Assembly (NCBI GenBank): GCA_022495995.1
Contig: JAFEMH010000527.1
Coordinates: forward strand, 310,001-374,000
Source of the DNA: Adenophora triphylla var. japonica
Lineage: Eukaryota > Streptophyta > Magnoliopsida > Asterales > Campanulaceae
DNA length: 64,000 nucleotides
Direction of reading: 5' to 3'
How positions within the stretch are numbered: position 1 is the first letter of the stretch; every line of letters starts with the position of its first letter. Positions 31,854 through 44,900 of this stretch are shown in pieces. Both the position numbers and the translations under genes were made by a program. Below the pieces are notes generated by a model. It saw only the letters and a list, made by a program, of their open reading frames with translations. It had not been told where the DNA came from and searched no databases.

Positions 31854-33358
31854 GTCTGTTTTATTGAGCACAGAGTCGTCACTTATTATTTATTTAGGAA
31901 AACAATAAGAAAAACCTTTTGATAATTTAAAAGAGATTCGAAGGTTTGGGGGTTAATTTATGGAATGGAAAGGTCGAGGAGCACCCATTCCACCAAATCC
32001 GAAGATTGGTCTTGCCAATTGAGTATTATCAATCAAAACAATATAATAATTAAATAAGAACAAGAAAACCTTAATAAATTTCTTAATTAGGAATGTCGGG
32101 TTGTATGCTTCGAAATCACCTCCATGGATTGAAAGGACTCTAGGCTAACCCTTTTGATGGGGTAACACTACTCTAAAAGCAATTAGAAGGATTGAGAAGA
32201 AGAATATGAAAGTATAGGAGTTAACCTTGTGTTTTTGAGTGATTTTAATGAATAACCTCGAAAGAGGTTCGAGATCTTCGTGGGAAGATGATGAAAAACG
32301 AATTTTAGGGAGTATTTGGTTTAGAACGTGGTTCTTGGTTGTCCTCCTTCTCTCCTCGGTCGAGAAATGATTTGGACAGAGTTCTGCCCTGATTCTAGGC
32401 TTGAATCTTGACATTCGTCGATCAACAAGGTTGATGAAAGAATTTGGGTGTTTGTTTATAGTGGTTTGCAGGAGTCTTTCAAGCAGAGAAACCATCAAAT
32501 TGTGTGTGTTGTGTCTTTCGACCGTCCTCCAAAATACTGAAAGTCATCTAGTATATATACGGGATGATTTACTTGGTCACTAAGATTAGGAGACTCAAGT
32601 GGACTAGGATTCCTCCTATGGAAGGTTTCAGAACTTTAAGATCAGTAGAGACCCGAATTGGATAAGAGTTTATCAAGAAAAGAGGTTGAAATCGACAAGG
32701 AAAGTGAATCTGCACATTCTGTATAGAGGGGTTGTATCGCGCGATACACGTATGTCCCGCGTGGGACAACTAGCCATTTGTCCATTTTGTCCTCTTCAAT
32801 TATTCCGTTAGTCAGTTAGGTCCAAAACTAACAAGGTTAGTTAGAAACTTAACAAAACATGACGAAACTAATATGATTTCATCAAAACATAAAAGAGAGA
32901 TAAAGAGTAGTGTAATCATGTAAATATAGGTTCAGAATGGGGTGTCTACAGAGCCCCTCAGCGACAAGACTTATGGAAGAAGTCATGTCATCGATAGAAA
33001 GACATCATTCTGAACATTGAGATGGTCGTGCCGCACGGCTGCCTACGTATCTCTATCGGAGAATCAGACCAAAACGTAGTTCGATTCCAAAATACTTAAA
33101 AGGCTGTTTTAGGTATTTTGAAAAGCATTTTTGAAAAGCCAATTTGGAAGACAAAAGGTAAGATTGTACTGAGGAATCAAGGACTTGACCCAATTCTGAA
33201 AATATCTATTTTTGATGATGCGCCGCTCGAGGTTACTGACGTTGCCGTTGTCGTCGAGGTCAGGGACTTTAAAGTTTCTGAGGTCACAGACTTTCTTGGT
33301 GCTCCACCTGAGGTCACAAGTTTTGATTTTGTTGCCGAGGTCATGGACTTTGAGGTTT
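31854..33358 (+). mobile_element. LTR-like retrotransposon fragment, unclassified
   Basis: The block from ATGTCTGTTTTATTGAGC, through GAGTCGTCACTTATTATTTA, to GTGTCTACAGAGCCCCTCAG and CGGCTGCCTACGTATCTC resembles LTR and leader sequence of plant Ty3/gypsy-type elements. A degenerate GAGGTCA(C/T)-GACTTT minisatellite follows (33229-33355). No gag or pol is seen. It is cut by the CACTA-2 end at 33359. The family assignment is from memory of such motifs and is weak. Confidence 0.35.
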
Positions 33359-33789
33359 CACTACAAGAAAACCCATTTATTGCAACGAAAATTTGCAACG
33401 ACAATATTTTGTCGTTGCAAAAAATATATTTAACAACTACCTTAAAGAGTCGTTGCTAATGTTTGTTGCAATAAATGGAAATTTCACTTCCCTTCATTCC
33501 TTATTTGCGCGCGCCTCCCTGAATATTTGGGATAATTTTAAGTAACAAAACCACTTGTTGCGAAATATAGATAATACATATTGCAATGGGTGTCGCCATT
33601 GCGAAAACTATTCTAAGTATATGACAACAACATAATTGTTGCAAAAGAAAGGAAAAAAATAAAAGAAAATAAAAAATCCCTTTCAATTATATACTGAAAT
33701 CTGAAGAGGCTAACCATTCTCTATCAATTCATTTCAAATCTCTCTACTCCCCGTCAAATCTCTCCATCTCGGCCACCGTCGGGCTTCCA

Positions 33790-33792
<3 letters not shown>

Positions 33793-33823
<31 letters not shown>

Positions 33824-33912
33824 TTTGACCTAGCTATGGCAGACTTACCTCACTGGCCTTAGCTATTACGATCTAAATCGTTTCTCCCTCTCTCTCTCTC
33901 TCTCTCTCTCTC
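33793..33912. repeat. (CT)n microsatellites in leader-like sequence
   Basis: Two CT runs (about 33793-33823 and 33883-33912) are separated by a unit repeated again near 34250 (TATTTTGACCTAGCT and GGCAGA). The setting resembles a plant 5' UTR and first intron. Confidence 0.8.
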
Positions 33913-34430
33913 ACGTATTGAACGAAACCCTCTCCCCCGCAGCCGCTTCTCTCTCTCACTCTCTCAGGCGAAACCCCCCGTCGGTGACCTCGTGTTGAAT
34001 CTCTGCTCTACTCATCTACTTTGACCTTGGACTGCGACTTTGAACTACGTGCTCTGCAAATCCTTGGCTCCTAAGTATGGTATGTTCAATCTTTCCATGA
34101 ATTTTATTCTTAGATCTGTTGGGCATTGGCTTTCTTCAACAATCAGTTTGTTGATTAATCATTGGTAGATTAGAAGTATTTAATGTACGGTTCTTTCTCT
34201 TTGCAATTCAGATGATATACATAAATATTTCCAAATCTAGTAATGTACGGTTCTTTCTCTCTCGCTCTCTCTCTCTATTTTGACCTAGCTTTGGCAGATT
34301 TATCAAATCATGAGACATTTTGTTTTCCCTAATTTTAATGGTTATGCAAAACACTGTATACATCTCCTCTGCTTGAAGGTTTGAAAGTAAGTGTTGATGG
34401 TTTAGTAAATTCTATTAATTTTACTTTCAG

Positions 34431-34856
34431 GTATTGAAGAATTTTACCGTACTAAAGGAGATATGAGCAATATCGAAGATTTGCAGGTATAATCGGAGGT
34501 CCTTTTAAATCAAATATCATTCTTCTCATTAGGTCAAGATACTTGTATCATGTTATTCATGCTTCTGTATTCTTTCGCCTGTCATCACTTTCTAATTTTT
34601 AAAAGTCCCCCCCTATTTCGATGTCTGTGGATATTTTTTGTTATCATTGTGTTTCTTTATAAATTGAAAATGTTTTCATCAACTCGGTATCTTGATGTCC
34701 TTAAGTGATGTGCTTATACTTTTAAGAAACTTATGGAGTTTCTGAACTGCAGATATGTGTCATTGTTTGATTACTTCTTAGATTTCTCAGACGTGGCATT
34801 CAAATGCAGCACATGGTACAGCTCTTGACTTGGGAAAATCAGATATTCAGCCAAAG
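34431..34856 (+). other. two exon-like segments of an unrecognised gene
   Basis: 34431-34486 lies between a CAG acceptor and CAG|GTATAA and encodes EEFYRTKGDMSNIEDLQ. 34782-34856 lies between an AG acceptor and AAG|GTACTG and encodes ISQTWHSNAAHGTALDLGKS in a compatible phase. The phase match and clean splice sites suggest a captured or real gene. I do not recognise the protein. Confidence 0.35.
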
Positions 34857-35940
34857 GTACTGTGATGTTGTACTGTAATGCCTTCTCGCTTTTAAGCATC
34901 TTGAATCTATTGGCTTGATAGACACATCGAATGTTGAAAGGGACTGATTCTGCTCCAGTATTAATCTGCATTCTTTGTTCTAAGGTCTTTTCTTGTTAAG
35001 AAGAGATTATCTTATATATTTATCTACTTCAGTAAATTACAAAGTCTTTAGAATAAACTTTGCCACCTCACTAGAATCACAAGAGATGGACGATAATGGA
35101 AAAGGGAACCATTATTAAATAGATATGCATGAAAAAAATAAGTCAAAAGGGAACCATTATTCAGCTATCAAAGTAAACCATTTGGTTTGCTAAGTTTGTA
35201 CAATTTTCGCAATTTGGTTCCTTTGATAGCTGAATATGATTGGATTGTGAATTGCTAATTTACATTTAATCCTGACTTAGCTCAGTTTGTTTTACTTTCT
35301 CTTTTGGCACTTGATATGCCACCTTTCATTTGAGCTTCAACTATTATTAAAATTTTATTTTCTTTTCATTAATCTTAGACTTTATTTTACTATCTTGGAC
35401 TCTAGTTTTCATAATATGTTCGTGTGATATAGAATAAACAAATAGTTCACGACAATTTTAGAGGAACTAAAATGTATCCAAAAGTTGACAAGTAAGGTAA
35501 AGTATATTAAGGGTAAAGCATATTCAGAGTAAAGCAGAGTAAGGCATATAGCAGCAATGCTGCTAATCTTCTGATGTTTTGTTTTATTTGAGTTGAAGCG
35601 GGTTAGTGGGCTCAACCCGCAAAATCTAATGAGTTAGAATGGGTTACCCATCTTAACTCGCAAAATTAATTGGGTTGGGTTGAGTTGGGTAATTAATGAT
35701 TTGAATTGAGCGGATTGATGGGTAATGAGTAATTTTTGCCATGCCTACATTTACTGAAGATGGATCATTTAATGAAATGCTCCCATGCTCACTAAAATGT
35801 CCTACTTCCTTGAATTTGCTGAGTTTCCAAATTTATCTTTATGACAAGGCTTAAGATCAAGAAAATTTTAGGTTATAAAATTAAATTTAAGGCTATTTAT
35901 GATTAATCAAGTGATGGAGGGAATAGTTGTTTTGATATTC
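34857..35940. other. non-coding, intron-like sequence
   Basis: T-rich, intron-like composition. A short inverted pair (about 35146-35166 'gggaaccattattcagctatc' against about 35216-35237 'gatagctgaatat') is the only structure noticed. Confidence 0.4.
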
Positions 35941-35989
35941 TTATGCTTCACATATGGAACTCCAGCGAGCATTCTTTGACCATTCCATT

Positions 35990-36320
35990 GTCATTGGAAG
36001 CAAAGTTGCAAGGCTTATAAGGAAGGCCTAAAAGGTGAAGAAGGGCAATATGATTGCAACTACTTCAGGTATCTATATGATAGATATTTTCCTTTCGACT
36101 TCTTGTTCTTGGGTATATGATACCGGATATGGATCTCACATTTGTTTAAATGTGCAAGGAACAAAGAATAGAAAGCTACTCAAAGAAGGTGAATTAAACC
36201 TATGCGTGGGAATGTAGCAAGAGTTGTTGCATTAGCCATAGGAACTTATGAAGTCACTTTACCTAGTGGATATGGATCCCACATTTGTTTAAATGTGCAA
36301 GGAATAAAGAATAGAAAGCT
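35990..36320 (+). pseudogene. copia protease fragment, partly duplicated
   Basis: MIATTSGIYMIDIFLSTSCS and [17 protein letters not shown] correspond to the copia aspartic protease region, where YDTG replaces the usual D(T/S)G context. [17 protein letters not shown] follows. Then the [17 protein letters not shown] segment appears a second time (36267-36321). No integrase or RT is attached. The second copy abuts the fimbrin exon at a CAG. Confidence 0.7.
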
Positions 36321-36324
36321 ACAG

Positions 36325-36453
36325 GATGGAGAAGCGTATGCTTACCTGCTCAATGTTCTTGCACCAGAACACTGCAGTCCAACCACATTGGATGCCAAGG
36401 ATCCCGTCGAAAGAGCTAATTTGGTATTGGAGCATGCAGAGAAAATGAACTGT
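36325..36453 (+). pseudogene. fimbrin (actin-bundling protein) exon, left half
   Basis: After an ACAG acceptor, 43 codons encode [17 protein letters not shown], then [20 protein letters not shown] and C. This is the segment of plant fimbrins at the end of the second calponin-homology domain of the first actin-binding pair. The exon stops exactly at the CACTA-3 insertion and continues in the same frame at 63497. Only this exon of fimbrin is seen, which suggests capture and not an intact locus. Confidence 0.85.
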
Positions 36454-36740
36454 CACTAAAAGGAAAAATGGTTTTAGACACGGAAAATTCCGTAGATAAA
36501 ATGCAGATTTCGGAGCTAAATCGTGTTTACAGACGAATTTGTTCCGTAGCTATTCCGTGGGTGCAGGTTCGTCGCTAAATTGGGCGTCGCTGTTTTGTAG
36601 CTGTTTTAGAGACAGATATGTCCGTCTCTAATTTAGAGACAGATATGTCCGTCGACGGATTAGCGACAGATTTTTCGTCTCTATTTAAATTTTCGTTTTA
36701 TTTTCGAACCATTTTAGCGACGGATATTTTCGTCGCTAAA
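36454..36740. repeat. CACTA-3 left subterminal repeats
   Basis: Direct and inverted copies of TTAGAGACAGATATGTCCGTC-type and TTTAGCGACGGATATTT-type motifs follow the TIR. Confidence 0.8.
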
Positions 36741-36859
36741 TTGACAATTTTTTTAAAAAAAAATTATATATATATTTAAAAATATATTTTAATATATTTT
36801 AAATATATATATATTTAAAATATATTAATATATATTTTTAAATATATATTAAATCATTC

Positions 36860-36965
36860 CCCTAATTTTTCTTATTCACAAATCAGTTCCTTAACTTTTA
36901 TTATTCTCAAATCAGTCCCTTAACTTTTTTTATTCTCAAATTAGTCCCTTAACTTTTATTAATCT
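36860..36965. repeat. about 33-bp tandem repeat ('caaatcagtcccttaactttt')
   Basis: Three adjacent units read approximately TATTCTCAAATCAGTCCC followed by TTAACTTTT. Another degenerate copy lies near 37020. Confidence 0.85.
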
Positions 36966-37990
36966 TATATCCGTACTTGATATTTCATAGTTACACTTTG
37001 CTCCCCTAAATTTCTTTTATACTCAAATCAGTCCTCACAACTTCCACCACCAATAACCACCAGCAACCACCATCAACCACCGAATCTGTAAAAATAAAAA
37101 TTACCATGCTGAGTTTCCAAAATTTTGAATCTTTACAAAATCACCAAAAAAATCAAAATCAAAATCCAAGCAAACCGAAATCTGAGTTTCCAAAATTAAG
37201 GCAAAATCGAAATCAAAACACCCAAATCTAGATTTACAAAGTCTCAAGCAAAACCAAAATCAAACCGACAGGCCACGGCTGCGTGTAGATCCAGTGGGAC
37301 GGTGGCCATGGCGTGAGGAAGGAGAATCGGTGTGGCGGTGGAGGAAGGAGAAGAAGATGAAGAAAAAAGAGATAATTAGGGTTTGAGAGGGGGACGGAAA
37401 GGAGGGAGCTGAAAGGGAGAATGGTGGCAGTGGTAAAATGGTGGGTGATATGAGCGGCAGACATGGATGAGCGGCGAACTGGATGAGGGAGGCGCTGGGG
37501 AGGTTGTTTGGAGAGAAATAGAGAAAGGGGTTAAAACAATGAGAGAAAAAGAGGAAAGGGAAATGGTTTTGTTTGAAGTATTATGGACCATTGGATTGAA
37601 TCTATATAATGGTTGGATGTTGCTTTAACTCATAATCCGCGTGAATTCTTAGGATCCAATCAAACAATGCCACATCTCATACTTATATTTTTTTTTCACA
37701 CTATATGCTATGCCTAATATCAAGAATAATAATATTTATTATCAATAATATTTATTAATAAATTATTAATTATATTAGTGATTAATTAATTAATATTAAT
37801 ATTAATTATATAAACAGTAATAATTTTAAAAATAGTACTAATAATAACTAGTAATTTTTATTTTTTTTTATAGATTAGGAAAAAATATTTTAGACTTTTT
37901 TTTATTACTGAAATTTACAAAAAGTTATCCAAAATATTTACATGCTTTTATTTGATTTACCCCAAATTTTAGTTAAAGTACTATGCCTAA
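36966..37990. other. non-coding region, possible promoter/leader on the minus strand
   Basis: 37250-37600 is purine-rich on the plus strand and resembles the leader region seen in CACTA-1, but there is no credible protein. The segment 'tatgcctaatatcaagaataataatatt' at 37706 recurs across the Sirevirus insertion site, so the target was a tandem repeat of about 275 bp. Confidence 0.4.
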
Positions 37991-39487
37991 TGTTGGGTAT
38001 GCATGTTTTAACCCTCCTATTTTTGTATTAGATTTGATTGATACCATAACCTCCTGTCTATTTTTAGGACTTTAGGACCCTATGTAATGAAGCTTAGACT
38101 TCAATTTTTAGTTAAGTCCATTTTATAGATTAGGTTAAATTTAGGCTTGAAGACTGACACAAGACTCATTGGAATTGAGAGTTGCAGTTCAGAAGTTTCA
38201 AACCACCCATTCAACCGCCCTGGCAAAACCGCCCTTAGCATTTGCCTGATAAAATCCTTTGTTTGAAACTACCCTTGAACTACTCAAGTGCAACCGCCCT
38301 ATGATGAACCGCTCCATTGCAGCTCATCTTCAACCGCACTTTGCAAACTCACTGGAGTTACCAACCGCACTTGTCAAACCGCCTACTCCAGAACCGCCCC
38401 AATGATTGAGACTTGAAGTGAACCACCTTTTGTCATTATAATCCACATCAGCAATATCCAATGTCAACCACCTTATCTTGTCACGTGATTCATTGTCAGA
38501 GAAGATCTGCAAGGATCTTGAAAAGGTGACAGGTGTCCAAACCTCATTACTTGCAGCTGGAGCATTATCAGCTTTATCTGCAACTACTGAACCAAAGGAC
38601 AAAAGTGGTTGATGTGGACCAATTAGAAAGCATCAAGTACTGTCCTTCAACAGCTGTGTCCAACGGCTACATTTTGGATGCTTGGGTATAAATACCCCTA
38701 ATCTTCACCATTTGAAGATTGCTTGAAAAATTGAGAAATTGCTGTGTTCATAAGAAGTTGAAGCTTTGCCCAGAAATTCTAAGTCCTTTGAATCTTCATC
38801 TTCATACTTCAAGAAATATTCCCCAGCCCAGAAATCAAGCCTTAACACATTCAAGAATCATTGAGCTCTACATCTCACAGATTTAAAGAGCCTTGATCTT
38901 GTTCTCACACACACACCTCACTTGTTTAATCACATAGATTATACATTTGAGATACACTGGTTATAGTTTTGGATTTGTTCTTCTTAGTAAAGATTTTATT
39001 GTACTTTGTAATCTCACAATACTCAATATAAAATCTCTCTTAGAAATCCAAGACTAACCATCTTGGTAGTGGACGTAGATCGTTTATCGATTGAACCACT
39101 CCAAATAGCGTGTTCTTACTTTCTGCAATTATATTTCTTGTGCTTACTAATTATTTATCTCTGTCTCTGTTTGATCTTTATTTAGATATCCATTATTGTG
39201 AAATAGTGTTTGGAGTTAACAGTGTCAAAACCTCACTTGTTTGTAAACCGCACGTACCAACTACTTTATTAAAACCGCTTTACAAACCTCCTCTATCAAA
39301 ACCGCTTTGTAACTCTAAATATTCCACTGTGCATTTTACATCTTTACTTGCAGTTTCTTATTCACTGCAAGAGGTTTTGTAAGCAAGAGGTTTAATTTTT
39401 ATTAGAGGGCGAAAAATTTGTAACAGCTATTCACCCCCCCCCCCTCTAGCTGTATTTTCACCCTTGTTGCCACCTTTGGGACCAACA
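37991..39487 (+). repeat. Sirevirus 5' LTR
   Basis: 1,497 bp with a TATAAATA box at 38687-38694, and many AACCGC hexamers before and after it. A C-homopolymer (about 39434-39444) lies near the end. Confidence 0.92.
38687..38694 (+). promoter_or_regulatory. TATA box of the Sirevirus 5' LTR
   Basis: TATAAATA lies in a GGG...CCC context, with an identical copy at 51374-51381 in the 3' LTR. Confidence 0.65.
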
Positions 39488-39557
39488 AGTGGTATCAGAG
39501 CTAACACATTTTAAAACCACTGTTTTTCAAGCTTAACAGCTTGTGTGCCGATTCGAT

Positions 39558-41970
39558 ATGGCAACCTCAAAGACAATGACTACTGTTAACTATTCACACA
39601 TTCCAATGTTGGACGAAGACCACTTTGACATCTGGAAGTGCCGAATGCTTATTCATTCGGAAACTATAGATGAAATGCTTTGGTGGAGTGCGTGATCAAT
39701 GGCCCTCTAATTCCAATGAAGGCTAACACCGATGCAACTACCAATGCCGAAACTCCGTAGGTCAAAAAGCCAAAAGATGAGTGGTCGGATGAAGAGAAGA
39801 GATTAGTTGCCTTGGACAAAGAAGGCGAGGTTCATCATTTCGGAACCCTCGCCGTATTAACTCTACGAAAGTGATGTACCTTAAAACCGCAGCGTATGTG
39901 GGATGCCATAGAGAGCTACCTCGAAGGTGACGAAGAGTGCAAGGAAAACAAATTATACACCGTTGAAAGATCCTACAACAACTTCAACGTAAAATCCAAC
40001 GAAACCTTGCGTCAAACCTACGATCGCTATGTTGAGGTAGTTAATGCTTGTAGATCTCTTGGTAAAACTTTAACCGATAAGGAAATCAATATGACTTTCC
40101 TATCTCGCTTTAGGTTCTAGATGGGTAAATAAGGCTACCTCTCTAGAAGACTCCAAAGTATTGGGTACTTGGTCGTTAAGTAACTTGTATGCCAATCTTA
40201 GAGTCTATGAACTTAAATTAAATCATATTGAAGAGATAGAAGGGAAAACCAAATCGCTTTCTATGTCTGTAGTGGAACATGAAGAGAAACCATCCACATC
40301 CAATCAAACCACTGATCCTTCCATATCAACCTCATCACTCATCGAGATGGATGATGATGATTTTGCCATGTTTGTGAAAAGAATCCAAAAATTTAGAAAA
40401 TCTTCAAAACCTCTCACAAAATCATTTTCAAAAGGCAAACCTCCCCGCAACATTTTCTAGGGTACGCAGATACAAAGAAGAAGAGTGACTTGGTTTGCTA
40501 CAACTGTAGGAAACCTGGCCACTTTGCATGTGAGTGTCCACAGCCTAAATATGAATACATGAAAAAGAAAACTTTTCCTTCGAAATTTTCTCATCGTAAG
40601 GGAATGGTTGCTGAGGAGGAAGAGAATTCCAAGGAATTAGCAACTTGGATTGAAACAGATTACGAGGATGGAAGTGACGGTGAAACCGAAGAGGTTAACC
40701 TCTCGCAATTGCGAAGCTTCGATGACTCGCATTCTCGAATCATTTGAGTTGCCTGATATGGAAGAAAAATAGGTTTTTGCAAAACTTCCAAATTATAAAT
40801 TGGATGATGATATTAAACTTACCCCTAGCATAAAGATAGGAAATTGTTCGTATTCACGTCCCATTTTCTCATCTAAAACTGCTCCACCTTCAAAAGCTAT
40901 TCCAAAGAAAATTTTGAAAAAGGTGGTGGAAGAGGTTTCTCCCATGGAACATGAAAAGATGTTCAAGGAAGCTGAAATGGTGATCCATCAATTCTCTAAT
41001 CTTAAGAAAGCCTTAAGCTTAGCTCATGATGAACTTAATCTGTACAAGACGGAGAAAACTGTGATGAGGTCTGAAATTTCAAATCTTAAGGACCAAGTCA
41101 AAAGTATGACTCCTCTTGCTGATCAGAACCGCATCCTTGACACTAAGGTTGCTGCACTTCAACTCCGGAATGATGACTTGGTAACTCAAATCAACGATCT
41201 CCAAAAGATTGTTGATTCGTGGCTCAAGTCTCAATCCACCAAGGATAAAATCATGGACTCCCAAGTTCCTCCTGGAATTAAGGAAGGCCTAGGTTTTGGA
41301 TCTGAGGAAGAGGAGAAGTGTGCATCCTCGAGTGAAAAGGATGAGGAAATTTTAGAACTAACTAAAGAAATTCCTAAGGGGAAGCATGCTAAAGGAAAGG
41401 GTAAAGGACGACAAATTAATTATGTCTACCCTAAAGGAAAGCAATATGGAAAGAATTCTATGTTGAAACCTAAGGATTCTGTGGAAGCAAACAAGAGGAA
41501 ATGGCTTATGGAATTGGTCGCATACCGCTCCAACCGCTCCCGGTGGAAAAGGTGGTGCTTCCAACCTGTGTCCGACCGCGCATCTTCTTTGACCACTCCT
41601 CCCGCCTTCAAAAGGTGAATAACGTTCCTGTGAAATACATGGTCAAAACCAAAGCCTGTTCCCTTTATCTCAATTTGGACTCTTAGCCGGAACCGCTCCT
41701 CCCAAACCGCTTCCTTGTCCCAAACCGCATGCAACTCCTAAGAAGAGTAAGGAGTTAGTAAAACCTCATGAAGCTTATAGCTATTATAAATGTTCTGTGT
41801 GTGATGGTTTAGGTCACAAGGCTGCAGAATGCCTTTTGCGGTTCACACCCAATGCCAGGAAGAGCAAACCTCCTTCGTCAAACGGTGTGGGTTGTAAAGG
41901 GTTGCTAACTTCAGACCCAAGGAATAAAGGGGGACCTCATTCTTAATGTTTACATTTCAGGTCCTCTCGC
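39558..41970 (+). pseudogene. Sirevirus gag, frameshifted
   Basis: The start MATSKTMTTVNYSHIP is 70 bases after the primer site. The gag core (DEDHFDIWKCRMLIH, MWDAIESYLEGDEECKENKL, NFNVKSNETLRQTYDRY, SLGKTLTDKEIN) is split over three frames. A first CCHC knuckle, CYNCRKPGHFACEC, lies near 40497. A coiled-coil-rich region (MFKEAEMVIHQFSNLKKAL, then EISNLKDQVKS) covers 40940-41260. A second knuckle, CSVCDGLGHKAAEC, lies near 41790. Two knuckles and a long C-terminal coiled coil are Sirevirus traits. At least five frame changes and stops are present, so no full Gag is made. Confidence 0.82.
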
Positions 41971-44900
41971 TTCATGGCCGGTCACTCCAAGGATAATGAA
42001 TGGTATCTTGATATAGTGGTCAGCCAAGACATATGACTCGGAGATAGATCATTACTTGAAGATGTCGTTGAAGCAAGTGGTCCATCCGTAACCTTTGGTG
42101 ACAACAACAAAGGAAAGACCATTGGATATGGTGTTATAAGGAGAGGAAACCTAACTATTGAGAAGGTTTCTCTTGTCGATGGACTCAAGCACAACCTCCT
42201 TTCAATTTCTCAATTTTGCGACAAAGGAATGCTTTGCAACTTTACGTCATCAAACCGCTTTATCAAAGATAGCATTTCCGGCGTCACCCTACTCACATGG
42301 GGATTCGTAAGAGTAATATTTACATTATCGATCTAAATTCTGCATGTAGTATTACTAATCTCTGTTTTGTAGCTAAGAATGTGAGCGAAAATAGTTGGCT
42401 ATGGCACAAGAGGTTGAGCCACTTGAACTTCAAGTATCTTGCAAAGATTGGTAGGGAAAACCTCGTTCGTGGTTTACCCAAAGTGGCTGACCACCATCCG
42501 GAGAAATGCAAGCATGCCGGCTTGGTAAGGGCGCGTCGTCTTTCACCAAAGAAGACCGCTCCATCAACTTCAAGATGCTTACAACCGCTTCACATAGATT
42601 TGTTTGGACCCGTAACCACCGCCAAAGATTGGAGGAAATAGATATACCTTAGTGGTGGTGGATGATTATTCAAGATATACATGGGTTGAGATGATGATTT
42701 CCAAAGATGATTGTTATGAAATTCTCACCGCACTTTTCAGACGGCTCCAAACTCAAAAAGAAGACGACATCGTTAGTGTTCGATCGGATAATGGAACAGA
42801 ATTCAAGAACAACGGTGTTGCTCGACATTGTGATGACCATGGGATTGATCACAATTTTTCCACACTGGTGTTCCACAACAAAATGGGGTTGTGGAAAGGA
42901 AGAATAGGACGTTGATTGAGGCCGGAAAGACAATGATATACGAGCGAAGCTGCCTCGGCATTTTTGGGTCAAGCAATCAATACCGCATGCTTCACTCAGA
43001 ACCGCTCCCTCATCAACAAAACACATAACAAGACTCCCTATGAGCTTTGGCGAGGAAGAACCCCCAACATTGCTTTCTTCAAAATCTTTGGCTGCAAATG
43101 CTTTGTCCTCTACAACGGAAGAGAAAATAGAGGTAAATTCGGAGCCAAGGCCGACGAAGGTATTTTTGTTGGGTATGCTAAACATTCTAAAGCTTTTCGC
43201 GTTTTCAATAAAACTAGTTTAAAAATAGTAGAGTCTGTCCATGTTACTTTCGATGAGCATTCTCTCCTTGAGCCACATTTGGCTCCAAATGTTGCTGATG
43301 ATTTTGTTGAGCATAATGAAACAGGTGAACCTCAAACTGCACCTGAACCTCAACCTCAAAATCCAGCACCCTCAACTGACCTTCCCTCAAACCGCACCTT
43401 TCAGACCGCACCTGAAGTTCCTACTCCAGATGCAACTCCTAGGGAAGAAGAAGTTGAAAATTCCCTATCCAAACTTGTAGAACCTCTTCGTCAACTTACC
43501 TTCCATGACTTCGCCAAGGATCTAACGATGTTCAAATTGAAGATCTTCAAAGAAACCTCGATCCCAACCAGACTTACCCCCGGAGGTTCGTGAAGTCAGC
43601 AGTCACCCCTCACAAATGTGATTGGTGATCTGTTTTCCGGTGTTCAAACAAGGAGATCTAATTATGACGAGCATACTTCTCTTTTATCTCAAGTTGAACC
43701 TAAAAAGATTGATGAAGCACTCCAAGATTCCAGTTGGGTTGTTGCTATGCAAGAAGAACTCAACCAGTTTAAAAGATGCAAAGTCTGGACTTTGGTGCCT
43801 AGACCTCAGGATCAAGGAATGATAGGAACCAAGTGGGTATTTAGGAATAAGATGGATGAGAATGGAAGCATCACTAGGAATAAAGCAAGGTTGGTTGCAC
43901 AAGGATATAGGCAAGAAGAAGGAATTGATTATGACGAAACCTTCGCTCCAGTTGCAAGATTGGAAGCTATCAGAATTTTCTTAGCCTACGCCTCTTTCAA
44001 GCATTTCAAGTTATATCAAATGGACGTAAAGAGTGCTTTTCTCAACGGCGAACTGCAAGAGACCGTGTATGTTGCCCAACTGCCTGGATTTGAAGACTCC
44101 AAATTTCCCAATCATGTCTACAAACTCCAGAAAGCTTTGTATGGACTTAAGCAAGCTCCAAGGGCATGGTATGAGACTCTTTCTAAATTTTTACTAGAAA
44201 AAGGATTTAAACGTGGTAAAATTGATACAACTCTTTTTATTGCCAAATATAATGAGCATACTTTACTTGTTCAAATATATGTTGATGATATTATTTTTGG
44301 TTCTACTAATGAGTTACTTTGCAAGTGTTTCGAGAAGCTAATGAAAAGCAAGTTTGAGATGAGCATGATGGGAGAATTAACATTCTTCCTCGGGCTTCAA
44401 ATCAAGCAATGTGAAGAAGGTATTTTCCTCAGCCAAGCCAAATACACTAAGGAGTTGATAAAGAAGTTTGGATTAGAAAATGCTAAAGCATATGATACGC
44501 CTATGGCCACCGGCAATAAGCTAGATAAGGATCTCAAAGGTAAGAAAGTTGATCAAACTTTATATCGAGGTATGATCGGCTCATTACTTTACTTAACTGC
44601 TAGTAGGCCCGATATCATGTTTAGTGTACGTGTATGTGCTCGCTACCAAGCGAGACCTAGAGAAGCACATCTTATTGCTTTGTCAAGCGTATAATCCGCT
44701 ATTTATCTGGAACCACTAACCTTGGACTTTGGTATTCCAAAGATTCGAACTTCGATCTTGTAGGTTATTCGGATGCGCGGTTATGCGGCTTGTACTATTG
44801 ACGGGAAAAGCACTAGTGGTACTTGTCATTTCCTTGGAAATAGACTAGTTGCTTGAGCCAGCAAGAAGCAAGCTTCGGTTTCGGTGTCTACCACGGAGGC

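Noticed and set aside
32145..32498. 117-codon minus-strand frame
   Set aside because: It lies in LTR-like sequence, has no recognisable motif, and its composition follows the A/T-rich background.
33118..33459. 113-codon plus-strand frame with repeated EV-DF units
   Set aside because: It is a translation of a GAGGTCA minisatellite that runs across the CACTA-2 terminus.
37234..37591. Overlapping Pro/Ser-rich minus-strand frames
   Set aside because: They are short, overlapping and low in complexity, without motifs. No splice structure supports a gene.
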